From positions 496,001 through 560,000 of the forward strand of contig JAHLKD010000007.1 in the NCBI GenBank assembly GCA_025526935.1: DNA of 64,000 nucleotides. Reading direction: 5' to 3'. The DNA comes from Cladochytrium replicatum (lineage: Eukaryota; Chytridiomycota; Chytridiomycetes; Cladochytriales; Cladochytriaceae). Position 1 is the stretch's first letter. Every line of letters starts with the position of its first letter. Position numbers and translations under genes: made by a program. This document shows, piece after piece, positions 27,008 to 37,911 of the stretch. The notes beneath the pieces were generated by a model that worked only from the letters and a program-made list of their open reading frames with translations, was not told the DNA's origin and ran no database searches.

Positions 27008-28101
27008 ATGACGTGCACGAATGTTTTGATCACTGGGGCGAGCTCTGGCATCGGCCGTCAACTTGCACTGGTATGGAATGGAATACGTCTCTCCATCAAC
27101 TTCTCAAACACGATGTTCAGGAGTATGCAGAGGATTACTCTCGGCTGTTCAAGTCGTCAAATTTAGCCGAGGAACAGGCTGATGGTCCCGCAGTGTGCCT
27201 TGGTCTCGTTGCGCGACGCTTGGACGAGCTCGAGAAACTTAAAGAAAATATCCTTGCAAAGTTTCCTAATGTGCAAGTCGAGGTGCGCACATTTGTTCGG
27301 TCTTCTAAACTTCAATGTGAACATATCACGAACTAGGTCGCCAAATTAGATGTGACAGATGTCCCTGCCGTATTCGATGTGCTCACAACTTTGGTCTCAA
27401 ATATGCCTGATGGGTTGCTGGACGTTGCGATCGTGAATGCTGGTATTGGAACCAATGGCAAGCTGGTGGGGACGGGTTTGCGGAGTACGATGCTGCATGT
27501 TCAGGTCCTGCAGACCAACATCGTCGGCGCATACGCTGTGATCGCGTGGGCAGTAGAACATTTCCGCAAAACGCGCCGAGAGAACAAAGCCCTCATCAAG
27601 GAGCGCGGGAGGCCGTTGGTCGCTGCAATTGGGTATATGCAAGCAGAAGATTCACATGGATTTGGACTGATATAATCTATAACAAGGTCTGTTGCACAGT
27701 ACGGGGCTCTCCCGACTAGCGTTGCGTACTCTGCAAGCAAGGTCGCTCTGGACCATGTAATGAAAGGCACACGTATCGAGAATCTCAGACACGACAGTTA
27801 CATTGACTTTTCGCTGATCAACCCTGGATTTATCGACACCCCAATCTCACCAGACAATAAGAAGATGCCTTTTGGTGAGTCTCACTACTGGCTTGGACCC
27901 AACGCTTCATGTATCTTGTTGTTTCCAGTTATACCCGCATCGAAAGGAGGCTGGCTTATCTACAACGCCATTCAGCGGAGGAGTCGCCGTTCTGAAGTAC
28001 CATGGTTCCCTTGGGCACCAGTCTCTTTACTCATGCGAAACTTGCCGACCGATCGACTGTACAGTTTCTTTGTGCCTGCACCACCGAAATCGAACCTCTA
28101 A
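27008..28101 (+). CDS. Short-chain dehydrogenase/reductase (classical SDR)
   Basis: This is an NAD(P)-dependent oxidoreductase with a Rossmann fold. Exon 1 (27008-27070) encodes MTCTNVLITGASSGIGRQLAL with the TGxxxGIG cofactor loop. Exon 2 (27121-27282) holds VCLGLVARRLDELEKLKENI. Exon 3 begins at about 27337 (VAKLDVTDVPAVF) and has the NAGIG motif. A short intron near 27472-27503 joins to VLQTNIVGAYAVIAWAVEHF. A fifth exon carries the catalytic serine region SVAQYGALPTS and YSASKVALDHV (YxxxK), then SLINPGFIDTP. The C-terminal tail is hydrophobic and basic. All junctions keep frame. The substrate cannot be assigned; relatives act on lipids, sterols or carbonyls. Confidence 0.85.
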
Positions 28102-28376
28102 TAAACACGACTAGTATCAGCACATTAGTGGCTTCAAGCGAATTGACGAGAAAGTGTACGCTGAAGATCCTAGCTCAGTCATTGTCATGGTGTCTGGCTC
28201 AATGCTCTGTCCACCGAATTCAATGGCTGGTTGACAATAAATACAAGCTGAGAGTGAGAGAAAATAACTTGCTAGTTGACTGTCCTGATAAAGATGCGGG
28301 TAAGCATAATTGACAGCCGACAAACAAAATATTCGTTTTCCGATTAAATGCTTCCTAATGTAATTATTATTAGACG

Positions 28377-28449
28377 CACCCGAGAAGGGTCTCGATCCCT
28401 TAGCCTTGAGATTAAAAGTCTCACGCTCTACCAATTGAGCTACCCGGGT
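28377..28449 (-). tRNA. tRNA-Lys (anticodon UUU)
   Basis: A complete 73-nt cloverleaf without intron. The acceptor stem ACCCGGG pairs with CTCGGGT (one G-U) and the D arm is GCTC-AATTGGTA-GAGC. The anticodon arm TGAGA-CTTTTAA-TCTCA gives anticodon TTT with T33 and A37. The variable loop has 5 nt, the T arm AAGGG-ATCGAGA-CCCTT, and discriminator G. The A-box (TAGCTCAATTGGTAGAGC) and B-box (GGATCGAGACC) look intact. The remains of a LINE begin within about 100 bp of its 5' side. Confidence 0.95.
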
Positions 28450-28499
28450 TGTCAATTTTTTTCTGCTCCTACTAATCCGACTGCTCCCTCTGCTCCCCC

Positions 28500-31270
28500 A
28501 CAAGCGCTAGGCTGCTCATCTGTTGCGTGAACCTGCTGTCTTTCAAGCAATGGAGAATGTGGGACATTTTTTTTTCCATCCCACCCTTGCTGATGTCAAT
28601 GCTGCACTCAGTTCAATTTTAGAAGCTCCCGCCCTTGCCCAAATGTCTGTGGGTTGCACAGGGATGTATTGACTCTGCATTGGATATTATTTTGTCCTTT
28701 GTTACTTCGTGTGCTGCTTGTGTCATTGGACCCCCCAGTTTAGTTCGCCGTCGCCCTTCCCTGCCATTGTTATGTTGTTGCCCCATTTAGTGGCCTTGCG
28801 ACGGAGCTACTTTCTTGCTCATAAGCACTTTTTAGCTGTTTCTTCCTGTGATGATCCTGATCCTGTTTTAGTTGAGTATTGCTGCTTGGAGCGTGACCGG
28901 CTATCGCGTGAGCGTGTCAAAGCTTTTCGTACTTGGTCTCTTTCTCAGCGAGCTCGAGAGGCTTCTGTCGACAATATGTTTAGTTCTTCTCCTAGTTCTT
29001 TAACCGAGGTTAGCAAAGTTCTTTCCACCGCATGTAGGTGTCATCAACGGCGCTCAGCTGCAAGTGGTTTATTGTCTGAACCCTGCCTCTTTATCTCATT
29101 ATCGCAATCACTTTGCCTCCGTTTATCAGACTCAGTTTGCACAATCCTCTGCCAGGGCAGAACACGTTCGTCCACATGCGCTGAATGATTCTGTGTCAGT
29201 TAGTGTTAGTGACTTTGTTTGTGCTATTTGTTCTTCCCCAAACAACTCTGCTCCTGGCCCAAACCATATTCCAGCTGAGTTATTTAAGCCGTTAGCTTCT
29301 GATGTTGCTATTCTTTTTGTTCAACTTTCAAAAGCTATTTTCCGCTCAGGTTTGTCACCCTCTGCCTGGAATGCTGGCTTGTTGTTACCTGTTTGGAAGA
29401 ATGAGGGTTCCATTGGTGATATTAGTCAGTACCGCCCGATTACTTTAACCAATGTTGATAGAAAAATCTTTGAGCGTACCCTGCTTCCTATGCTTGTAGC
29501 TTATGTTGGTAAACTTGATCCCGCCCAAGCTGGTTTCCAGGCCAATCGTTCAGGTGTTGAGTGTGTTTTTGCATTAGATGCTACCCTTCGACGGGCTTCC
29601 CGCACTGCTCTGCCTTATTGTGTTACTTTCTTAGATATTAAAGCAGCGTATGATACTGTGCATAGGCCTCTTTTGTGGGAACATCTTCGTCAATTTCCCA
29701 GAATTCCAAACTGTTTGATCTCTGTTTTGATGAGTATGTTTGATTGTTGTTCTTCTCAGGTTGTTATAGAGAATCATGCTTCTGATGTGTTTTCGCTTCC
29801 ACGAGGTCTTTTTCAAGGTTCTGCTTTGTCTCCGTTCTTGTACTCAGTTTTCATCAATCCTTTAGCACAGCTCCTTCGTCGTGAATCCTCTCATCTTGCT
29901 AGGTTTTCTTATAACACTCCTGTTTTCAATTCGTTGTTTTTTGCTGATGACATAGCTTTGTTTTCTGCCACCCCTGAGCAAGCCCAACGTGCATTGAAAA
30001 TTCATTGCTTTAGCTTCTCATTTTGTGTTTTCACCTTCAAAGTGTGCTGTGTTATCTTCTCAATGGTTACCCAACCCCTTGAAGCTTCATGGCTCTGCCC
30101 TCCCTGTCGAGGTTTCATTTAGATACCTTGGTCACTATTTTACTATTGCAGGGTTTGATCTTGCCGCAACTATTGATCATCGCTTAGAGAAAGCTCATGC
30201 CTCATTGCATCTTTTTGCACCTTATGTCTCGTACTTTGGTGGGTCTGCTCCTCGTGTTGCCAGGTTGTTGTTTTTTGTCTTTTATTAGACCTTCACTTGA
30301 GTTTGGTTTAGCACTTATTCGGCCTTCCACTGCTCATCTTCAGGTACTCGAGCGTTTTTGTTATCATGCACTGTGTCGTCTGTTTTCGCTAGCCCATACC
30401 ACTTCGCGTGTTGGTTTGTTGCTGTTTGCGCAAATTCCTACTTTTGAGTTCAGGCTGAAGTACCTTCAGGCACGTATGTTTGCTCGCTGGTCTAGTGATT
30501 GCGGCCCTCTGTTACCAGCTGCTGTGTTGCAATTCTATCGGTCATATCCAGTCGGTTATGGTTCATCTCCTTATTTTTCCGCTTGTCACAATGATCTCAT
30601 TGTTCCTATGCCTGTTGTGCCCCCACTTCATCCGTTGATGTTGCATTTTCAGTCTTTAGCTGTTGCGCATAATGGACCAATTGCAGTTTCGTTTGCCCCT
30701 GTCCGCAATTTGAAACTTCGCCACCCTTTGTTGCTACCCCCACACCAACATCTCCCAACAGTGTGTCTTTGTTTGTTCCTGCTATATCGGCTTGGCCGCC
30801 TGTTTCCAAACCCCCGACCTTATTGTAGGAACTGTCATGATGCCCCTGAAGTGTCGTGTGCCCATGTCTCTGTGTGTCTACATTTGTGTGCTAGTTTGTC
30901 TGCTAGTTTTGATTTGGGCCTGCCTGACGATCCCCGCCTACCTCTTGACATTGCAATTGATATGCTTTCACCACGGCCTTTTTATACTTCCCCTGCTTTT
31001 TCCAGTGGGTCCTTGTTCTTCGTGCACTTAACCGCAGGTCAAACTGTCTTGGTTATGACCTAGTTTTGTCTCCCGCTCCTGATTCTATCTTGTCTGCTTT
31101 TGTTAGTTTGGATATGCCTTAGTGTTATGAAACATTTTAATTTTCCTACAGCTCGCAGGGCTCCCCATGTGCTGCCAATTTACGTGTATTTTTACACTTG
31201 TATTTGGATTTTGCACCAGCGGGTGATATGTATTGGTTGGAAAGCAATACATATTATGAAAAAAAAATCC
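28500..31270 (+). mobile_element. Dead, 5'-truncated non-LTR retrotransposon (LINE)
   Basis: The coding strand is T-rich, unlike neighbouring genes. The reverse transcriptase covers about 29070-30020: APGPNHIPAELFKP, ISQYRPITLTNVDRKIFE, QAGFQANRSG, VTFLDIKAAYDTV, GLFQGSALSPFLYSVFIN and the catalytic FADDIALFS. The thumb and a C-terminal part continue in two other frames (30025-30288 with VSFRYLGHYFT; 30197-31063), ending in a Cys/His cluster (CRNCHDAPEVSCAHVSVC) like LINE C-terminal zinc motifs. Frame changes occur near 29050, 30005 and 30285. No endonuclease domain or ORF1 is present. A short A-run (31260-31267) may mark the 3' end. It reads outward from the tRNA-Lys gene. Confidence 0.88.
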
Positions 31271-31542
31271 TTTATTCGAAAGAACGTTTCTATAAATGAT
31301 ATTTTTTAAAACAACAGAATCTAATATGATGGATTTTATTGACAAAATTAACAATAACACCAATTAATGTGCCGAAGCGTGGATGAACGTACTTTCAGTG
31401 CGCGATGACGGTTTTTCAAAGGATGCCTATGTCCCTCGTGATTGAAAAATCTACTCGCATGTTGAATTGAAGTATTTTCATAGTTTGTAGGGTCAACATT
31501 CAAAGTAACATTCCAGGCCTTCAGTTTATGTGCAAACTCGGA
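31271..31542. other. Spacer between LINE 3' end and disordered-protein gene
   Basis: AT-rich with no recognised feature; the minus-strand gene ends at 31543. Confidence 0.5.
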
Positions 31543-34020
31543 TCATCTCTTTCCTCCAATACGACTTGGTGGCAAGGGCCGAGCGATTGGATTGTTTATG
31601 GGCAGTGGAGAGTTGTACGGCCCCGGTAATGGCCTGGTCACTCCTTGCACGAACGGTTGTCGAACAAGCACAGATGGACCAGCCATCGGTCTTGGCGTAA
31701 CGCTCATCGGTGGAAGCGGATAAGTCCGAATTGGTGGCATCGGTGGTTGAAGCCCCATTTGAATGTACGTCTGAGTTTGATTCGGGACTACGAGGTACGG
31801 AGCTCTCTGATATTGAACCGCCTGCGGCGCGGGCTCCATTGGAACAGCGTACTGCGCAAATCGTGGGGTTTGCATCTCCAGAGCCTGGAAACTCATAACT
31901 GGAGTCGGAGCTCTCTGATATTGAACCGCCTGCGGCGTGGGCTCCATTGGAACAGCGTACTGCGCAAATCGTGGGGTTTGCATCTCCAGAGCCTGGAAAC
32001 TCATAACTGGAGTCGGAGCAAAGTGTGGTTGTTGCTGATGCTGACGCGACACTGGAACCGGCATCATAACGTAAGCTTGGGAAAGATCCTCTGGGCATCT
32101 GATGATCGGCACTTGTCGACCAATGTTCGGCATTGAAGGAGTCGAGGAGAATGATGGTTGGGTATAGGGAAGGCTGACAAATGAAAGAGCTGGTGTCGTA
32201 GGGGCGATGCTACTGCTCTCGTACATGGCGTTGATAGACATTGGAGTTTGAGGAGGGGTGCGTGGCATTCTGTAATTTGGATGAGGGGTTATTGACCTTG
32301 AAGTCGATCTTGGAGGGATGTTTATCTGTGTACCACTCCGTCCCCGCTCAGGTTCACGGGATGAGGGGTCATTTGGGTGTGCCCTTTCAGCTCGCTGGAG
32401 GTATCCAGGTGTGGGAGGCACTCTATATCTTGGACGAGGGCTGATTGGTCTCAGACCGAAGTTTAGTGAAGTGACAAATTTCTCAGGATCCCTTCGTCGC
32501 TCGGGTTCGGCAACTGGGATCTCGCCGCTACTGAAATGCACTCCATCTGTTCGTTTGTTTTCCTGAAAAGGTCGACGCGAATAATCGCCCAATGGCCGCC
32601 GTCCCAATCTCTCAAAAAACATGTTGTCTCGTTCGACGGAACGCTTTTCATCCCACCGAACTTCATCCCTTGTTTCTGATGGCTGACGTTGACGATCCAG
32701 ACTTCGATAGTCGAATTTGTCTGACCTGGTACCGAAGTTTGCAATAACGCGATTGGTAGCCTGTTGGTGTTTTACGTTGCGCTCAATCGAATAACCGAAT
32801 GCTTGTTCATCTGAACGATTACGATCCCATCGAACTTTGTCTCTTGGCTGCCTGCGTCGGTCAAGACTGTGAAATTCTGGGTCAGCTGAGCGCTCACGAT
32901 TCAAGTTAACATCATCCCTTGTTTCAGATCGATCCCGGGAACGACCTCGATATTCGAATCCATCTGATCTGGTGCCAAAGTTCGACGAGACCTGATCAGC
33001 TGATTGTTGAAATCGCATGTTGCGCTCTAGCGAAGAATTGTACATTCGTTCAGCTGATCGATTACGATACCATCGAAATTCCTCTTCTGTTTCTGATGGC
33101 CACCGGCGTCTGTCGACACCGTTGTAATCTTGGTCAGCTGAGCGCTTCCGATCGAAGCTACTATCCTCTCTCGTTTCAGTTCCACGCATTAAGCGATCCA
33201 AACTTCGACATTGGAATCCATCGGATCTAGTGCCAAAGTTCGCGGGGCTAATCGGATAAAACATCCGCTCTAATGAGCCGCTTGGGTTGACCAATGTGCT
33301 CTTTGAGCTAGCCGACAATATGGAAGAAGAATTGTTCTGCTTAGGAGACTTCCCCTCGGTTTTGCGATGGTCAAATTTGCCTCGATATGGGGTCGATTTA
33401 CTTTGCTCGCTCAGTTCCTGATCCTTAAGCCTTCTAAGTGCATCTTCCACAGCAAAGAGGTTTTTAGCTGATCGCGGTGGCGTGGTTGGTGTGAGTGTTA
33501 GTTTTGGTGTTGAAGAGGCAGAGGGTGGTGCTTGATGTACGTTTCTCAATTCATAAGATCGATCACTGAGATCTAGCATTCGGCTCGTTTCGATACCAGA
33601 CTTGCCGCCAGAGTCCAGACCGATTTGAGGTTGTGAAGTTTGTCGTTGACGAGATTTTAGGGGTCTCTGTGGAGCGCTTGAAACTTCCGCGCGATCACCT
33701 TCACCAAATGATGAGAATCCTGTTGCACGCCCAAGAATAATCGTACTATGTGCAAAGTTAGGACCTTGATCTTGTCTCACTGATGTCTCCAGCTTCGAAT
33801 TTGATTTTCCCCTTCGTTCTTCAAAAGCAACCACAGGCACCTCTCCTTGCGCCAGCGCAGGAGTCGCCAGTCTTCGTTCCAATGCCGTCGTCACCTCTTC
33901 CAATAGCGACGGTCCTCCTTCTGCAACAGCTCTCTTTCCTGATCTGGTTGGCTGGCCATAAAGTTCACGCAGCGCTGCTGCTGCTGCCAGCGACGTGGAT
34001 CGAGTGGAATGTGTCGTCAT
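31543..34020 (-). CDS. Large disordered repeat protein, unknown function
   Basis: A single open frame from ATG 34020 gives about 825 residues with no recognisable fold. After an Ala-rich start (TSLAAAAALRELYG) it is rich in Ser, Arg, Pro and Gln. The middle holds three diverged copies of an 80-86 residue repeat, each opening NFGTRSD and containing RSxDR, ETRxx and RSADxx; their starts are near 33240, 32980 and 32740. The C-third is Pro/Gln-rich (PTTPALSF, PTPVMSFQALEMQTPRFA) and includes a nearly exact 108-bp tandem duplication. There is no membrane helix or signal peptide. The high Arg content suggests RNA- or nucleic-acid-associated or scaffold behaviour; that is inference. Long intron-free coding is unusual in this window. 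Confidence 0.75.
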   Translation of the reverse strand: MTTHSTRSTSLAAAAALRELYGQPTRSGKRAVAEGGPSLLEEVTTALERRLATPALAQGEVPVVAFEERRGKSNSKLETSVRQDQGPNFAHSTIILGRATGFSSFGEGDRAEVSSAPQRPLKSRQRQTSQPQIGLDSGGKSGIETSRMLDLSDRSYELRNVHQAPPSASSTPKLTLTPTTPPRSAKNLFAVEDALRRLKDQELSEQSKSTPYRGKFDHRKTEGKSPKQNNSSSILSASSKSTLVNPSGSLERMFYPISPANFGTRSDGFQCRSLDRLMRGTETREDSSFDRKRSADQDYNGVDRRRWPSETEEEFRWYRNRSAERMYNSSLERNMRFQQSADQVSSNFGTRSDGFEYRGRSRDRSETRDDVNLNRERSADPEFHSLDRRRQPRDKVRWDRNRSDEQAFGYSIERNVKHQQATNRVIANFGTRSDKFDYRSLDRQRQPSETRDEVRWDEKRSVERDNMFFERLGRRPLGDYSRRPFQENKRTDGVHFSSGEIPVAEPERRRDPEKFVTSLNFGLRPISPRPRYRVPPTPGYLQRAERAHPNDPSSREPERGRSGTQINIPPRSTSRSITPHPNYRMPRTPPQTPMSINAMYESSSIAPTTPALSFVSLPYTQPSFSSTPSMPNIGRQVPIIRCPEDLSQAYVMMPVPVSRQHQQQPHFAPTPVMSFQALEMQTPRFAQYAVPMEPTPQAVQYQRAPTPVMSFQALEMQTPRFAQYAVPMEPAPQAVQYQRAPYLVVPNQTQTYIQMGLQPPMPPIRTYPLPPMSVTPRPMAGPSVLVRQPFVQGVTRPLPGPYNSPLPINNPIARPLPPSRIGGKR
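31801..32016. repeat. 108-bp tandem duplication inside the disordered-protein gene
   Basis: Copies at 31801-31908 and 31909-32016 appear to differ at a single base (GCGGCGCGGG versus GCGGCGTGGG), which changes Ala to Thr in the minus-strand protein. Each encodes 36 residues beginning APTPVMSFQALEMQ. Near identity points to a recent duplication. Confidence 0.92.
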
Positions 34021-34369
34021 CAGCCAGCATAGGACTAATGTCTCCAAGAGCCCAGTTTCTCAGAAAAGAACCACACTAAAGATCGAAGGAATTGAGACGG
34101 GATTGGATTGCCGTCGCCATGATTAGAATATGCCAGGGTCCAAACTGGTCTGTGCACGAACGAAGCCACTTGACTGCAATGGGGACAAACAGTCCTGTCG
34201 TTGCATATTGCTTTATATATGAATAGAAGGAACTCCACAGAGAATACCATAATTTTTCTAAACCACCATCTGTAACTAAAAACGTATTAAATACAAACTA
34301 GATGCGAACACCACAAAAGCGCAAGAAACCGAAAACCTCTGCTTTTACATTATGACATGAGTATCGGTA

Positions 34370-35200
34370 GGTCATACTCGCAACTATAAAGCAAAATACG
34401 AATATCATTGGTATCAATCGCTTCTCGAATATCGCTTCCGACTCCGAGCATTTTCGTTGTAGCAGTTTCGGGAATGTATTCAGGAACTACAACGAAAGAT
34501 TAGCGATGGCACAATAAGTCCCCTTACCGATGATTGAATCACTTTCTCCCGCTCACGATAGCATCAACGCAATCCGTTCGCATCCGTGCAATGAGGTTTA
34601 GTTCCATAGGAGCACCAGGCCATATGAAGACATCCAAGACCGCGCTGGTTGGTTGTGTTGAGTTTGCGTTACTCACGATGGTACGAAGTGCTTGAAGCGG
34701 CGGCTCGGCATTAGGCCCGAGACGCGATGCAGGCGGTGGTGGGATTGGCATTGGAGGTGATGTGAATAAGTGCAAAAACGTGCTCATGCAAGATGTCGAT
34801 CACTTCAAGGAAAATAGTTTGCTCGCTGCAAAAGTCTGAAAGCAGTCCATCCGTTCAGAGAAGTTCAATGTAATTTTCGACTTATGTATGAGTCACCACG
34901 AACAGCTTCTTGAGAGATACAAACATATCCTGCTCCTTCAGCATTTCCTGAAGAGTCCTCACCCATACGCCGGCGGCGGCAAGCGGTGCGAATTACTGGA
35001 AAATCACTGACATGAAATGAGAGATCGCAAAGACAGGATAGACAAGGTAGTTTGGCCCCAAATACGGCGTCGAAAATTGCCACAAGAACAGTGCATCAAC
35101 AAGGTAAAGCAGGAATAAATACGCAGCGATCAGAGGCAATCTCGACTGGTGCGCCAACAACCAACCTACGGAGTTTCTCTACGGGGTTTTCTGTTGCATA
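34370..35200 (-). other. Unresolved minus-strand coding region
   Basis: Several stretches look coding, but I could not assemble one frame. At 35175-35010, LPLIAAYLFLLYLVDALFLW and GPNYLVYPVFAISHFMSVIF are strongly hydrophobic (two membrane helices) and end at a GTAATT donor. Around 34950-34890 lies LQEMLKEQDMFVSLKKLFVV. At 34787-34550 is SPPMPIPPPPASRLGPNAEP then APMELNLIARMRTDCVDAIV. At 34500-34365 is VPEYIPETATTKMLGVGSDI ending YSCEYDLPILMS. It may be one small multi-exon membrane protein or two overlapping remnants. I do not recognise the family. Confidence 0.35.
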
Positions 35201-35465
35201 TGGACGTAGCGTAAAGGCAGAGTGGTCGTTGCATCTGCAGCCCCACTCTATACGCTAATCATCTATTGTCGAGGTGTCCAAGAAAGCCGGTAAGCTAGTT
35301 TCATGGCTTTCCAAAAACATTTGGAAACTTTAATTTTACAAGGACAAAGATCTCTGCTATGGGTGGCACCTCCTTGGTTATTGTTGAGTGTGCACATATA
35401 TCTGTTACTCATTTCAACGGAAGATGACGGGTAAGCACACTAAACAAATTGCTCGTACAAACTCA

Positions 35466-37053
35466 TCACTCAATCCCTCTCCCCCGCCCACGTCCCACGG
35501 ACAAGGCAGGTGAATATAATAAGGGGTTGTGACCAGTCGCCACAGCAGTAGGTTGGACACTACTTCCGGTTGGGGCGATTCCAAGATTGGGCAAAATATT
35601 TGCGGTTGGCAGTGGTTGGATTGATGCCGGAGGAACCGTGGTAGAAGTTAGCTGAGGCGGCCTTTCCACTTGTGCAGATGCAGTGACGTTGAATGCATAA
35701 TTTCCGCCTGCCGCTAACACGGATGCAGGGTGCTCTCCACGCTGTGCAGCGCGAACCACCTTTGCACGGGCATTGTGCGTTGCCAAGCGTGTCTCCGAAG
35801 TTCCTGCAGTGAAGTGGGTAACATTTTGGGCAGATGCACGGGCTGGCGGGCGACCTCTCCGTGCTGGAGCTTCGTCGGCAGGATCATCAGTTGGTTGATA
35901 CCCTGGCACACGAATGTTATACTTGCGCTCTTTGGAAAAGACAGATAATGATTAATAGTTTAAACCACGTGCGGCGGCCACCATGGCTCACCCAATATAA
36001 GCTGCCCATCCTTAGCTTCGAGGGTGTCCGAATTTCGATGCTTTGCCAGTTTTGTCGCGAACTCCGTGATCCGACGAACAAAATCAGTTGCGATCTCAGA
36101 AATAAGCTGCAACAAAAGAAACGTTCTCATTTTGGTCATCCATTTTTGAAGTCCTTGGGGTACCTCTTCCGTATCGGGATCCAACTTTTCTGCCGAATCT
36201 ACACGTGCCGCCATCTGCCGAATCTTATCGACCGAGACGAGCGGTTGCGGAGGAGCATCGATTAATGCTGCAGATACGGACGACAGCGGCCGGTATTCAT
36301 TGGACTGGTGGTGAGGGAAGGTCCTGCTAGTAGGGCCATGAATCGAAGGCAAACCTTGCGGACTCGGTTGAGATGTTACCGAAGGGCTAGCAGGATTGAG
36401 ACCTGGCGAAAATGAAGTTGTCGGGGGAGGGCGTACGAAGGTATCGAAAAGCACAGGGTTGGTTCGTCGACGGAGTCCATATCGCGACATTAGAGGGGGA
36501 GGTGATTTAGATGAGTTGTTCATCTTGTCAATACCCTGCATGCATGATCGAGAATGTCCAAGGGGGTACACATTTGCGGATTCAGTCAGTGGAACCATCC
36601 GACTCTGAATGGAAGTTGTCGAAGAGCCGCTGAAAATATTTCCGATTCCAAGAATTTCGCCCGCGCTCCAAAAAACACAATATGATCTCTCTCCCATCCT
36701 ACTTCTTCTCGTGTCTCACCTGCTTGAGGATGTGCGGCTGAGAGTAATGCGAGCTGGGCGTTCGCTCGACTGACGTCTGCTTCCAAGGATGCTTTCTGTA
36801 TAAGAAGTTTCTGACGCTGTGCAAGACTTGAATTCTGGGGAGAACGATCAAGGTCGGCCTGGATCAGTGAAATTTGTTGCTGGGCCTGTGAGACGGCGGC
36901 AAGGACCGTGGCGTATGCCGCGACCACCGGGGCTGGGGCACCGGAAGCGCTGGATCCCGCACTGACAGCAGCACCAGCCTGAGGGTTTCGAGAAGGTGAC
37001 GGCACAGAGCTAGAGGTGGGAGTGTCGGGCAAAGACGCTTGCCTACCTTGCAT
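35466..37053 (-). CDS. TAF12: TFIID/SAGA subunit TAF12
   Basis: TAF12 pairs with TAF4 through a histone fold in TFIID, and with Ada1 in SAGA. The ATG at 37053 starts a low-complexity N-half: Ser/Pro/Ala-rich, a short coiled coil QAQQQISLIQADLDR, then Pro/Ser-rich linker. The histone fold spans introns: VDKIRQMAARVDSAEKLDPDTEEV, then LISEIATDFVRRITEFATKLAKHR and SDTLEAKDGQLIL, joined to ERKYNIRVPGYQP, matching the TAF12 core including the closing NIR(I/V)PG. A long tail follows (RRGRPPARAS, an AT-hook-like RGRP, then Pro/Thr-rich, ending VGRGRGRGIE). Yeast and human proteins stop soon after the PG motif, so the roughly 140-residue tail is unusual. About four introns. Confidence 0.88.
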
Positions 37054-37342
37054 GGCAGCCGTCACAAGCCACGGTTTGTGAAAATTAGATAAGAAGTTTA
37101 ACAAATACATATGTTGATGCGGGACATAGATGCTCTCTAGTGTCTGATGACATAGCGAGCTGGATCCACGTAGCGAAATCATAGCTGAAGCGTTTTGAAC
37201 TGCTTTATTTTAAATTGTCGAGCAAAAAAAGTCATCCAACCGTAATTATCTCATACGAGGTAGGAGAGTTTATTCGTCGTCAGGTCCCTATATTTCCAAA
37301 GAAATTATCAATACAGCACTACATATACGGATTAAGTATTCA

Positions 37343-37911
37343 TCATACCCGGTTGAGGTAAGGGTTGTGGAACAAAGACTTGTCACCATCGCCCCAAGGG
37401 AACTTCTGCACGTTCGTGAAAAGCATCATAGTTTCAGAAAAAGTAACTGTCAGACTACGATCATCTCGAATCATTCAGGTTTAACGTACGCTCTTCCTCT
37501 TGCGCATGTGGGGGTACGCAACGAATTCCGGAGGGTGCTCCTGGCTGTGCTTGATGTGCGCATATTCCTTAGGAAGGACGAAGAAGCCCAAAATCGCAAG
37601 AGCAGGGACGGTCACAAAGATGTTGAACTTGTTCCAGAAGCTGAGCGAGGCTAGTTGACAAAATTGGTATGATCAGCTTTTTCTAAGTCCAAATATCAAC
37701 TTAATCCCAATTCGTTTGTCAAACGTCAAACGTGCCGAATCGCCCGGCCAGTCCATCACCACGTACACTTAGCGTGTTGCATTGCCTCGTATTCTGCCTG
37801 GGTCATCATCTGGTTGAGGGGAGGGAACCCAGGGGACTGGGGAACTGGAGCCGACGTGCTGGCGAAGCGCCTGGGCACTGACTGGAAGCGAGCGAGCATC
37901 CGGGAGGCCAT
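37343..37911 (-). CDS. COX13: Cytochrome c oxidase subunit VIa (Cox13/COX6A), mitochondrial
   Basis: A nuclear-encoded single-helix subunit of complex IV. The ATG at 37911 opens a mitochondrial presequence (MASRMLARFQSVPRRFAST). A matrix/IMS segment follows (PPLNQMMTQAEYEAMQHAK). Exon 2, around 37490-37650, holds LSFWNKFNIFVTVPALAILGFF (membrane helix) and KEYAHIKHSQEHPPEFVAYP. Exon 3 ends RKRKTPFPWGDGDKSLFHNP, then YLNRV; the PFPWGDGxxSLFHNP signature is diagnostic of the family. Stop at 37343. Two introns, length normal. Confidence 0.92.

Noticed and set aside
29631-29816. Minus-strand frame inside the LINE
   Set aside because: Lies antisense to the reverse-transcriptase core.
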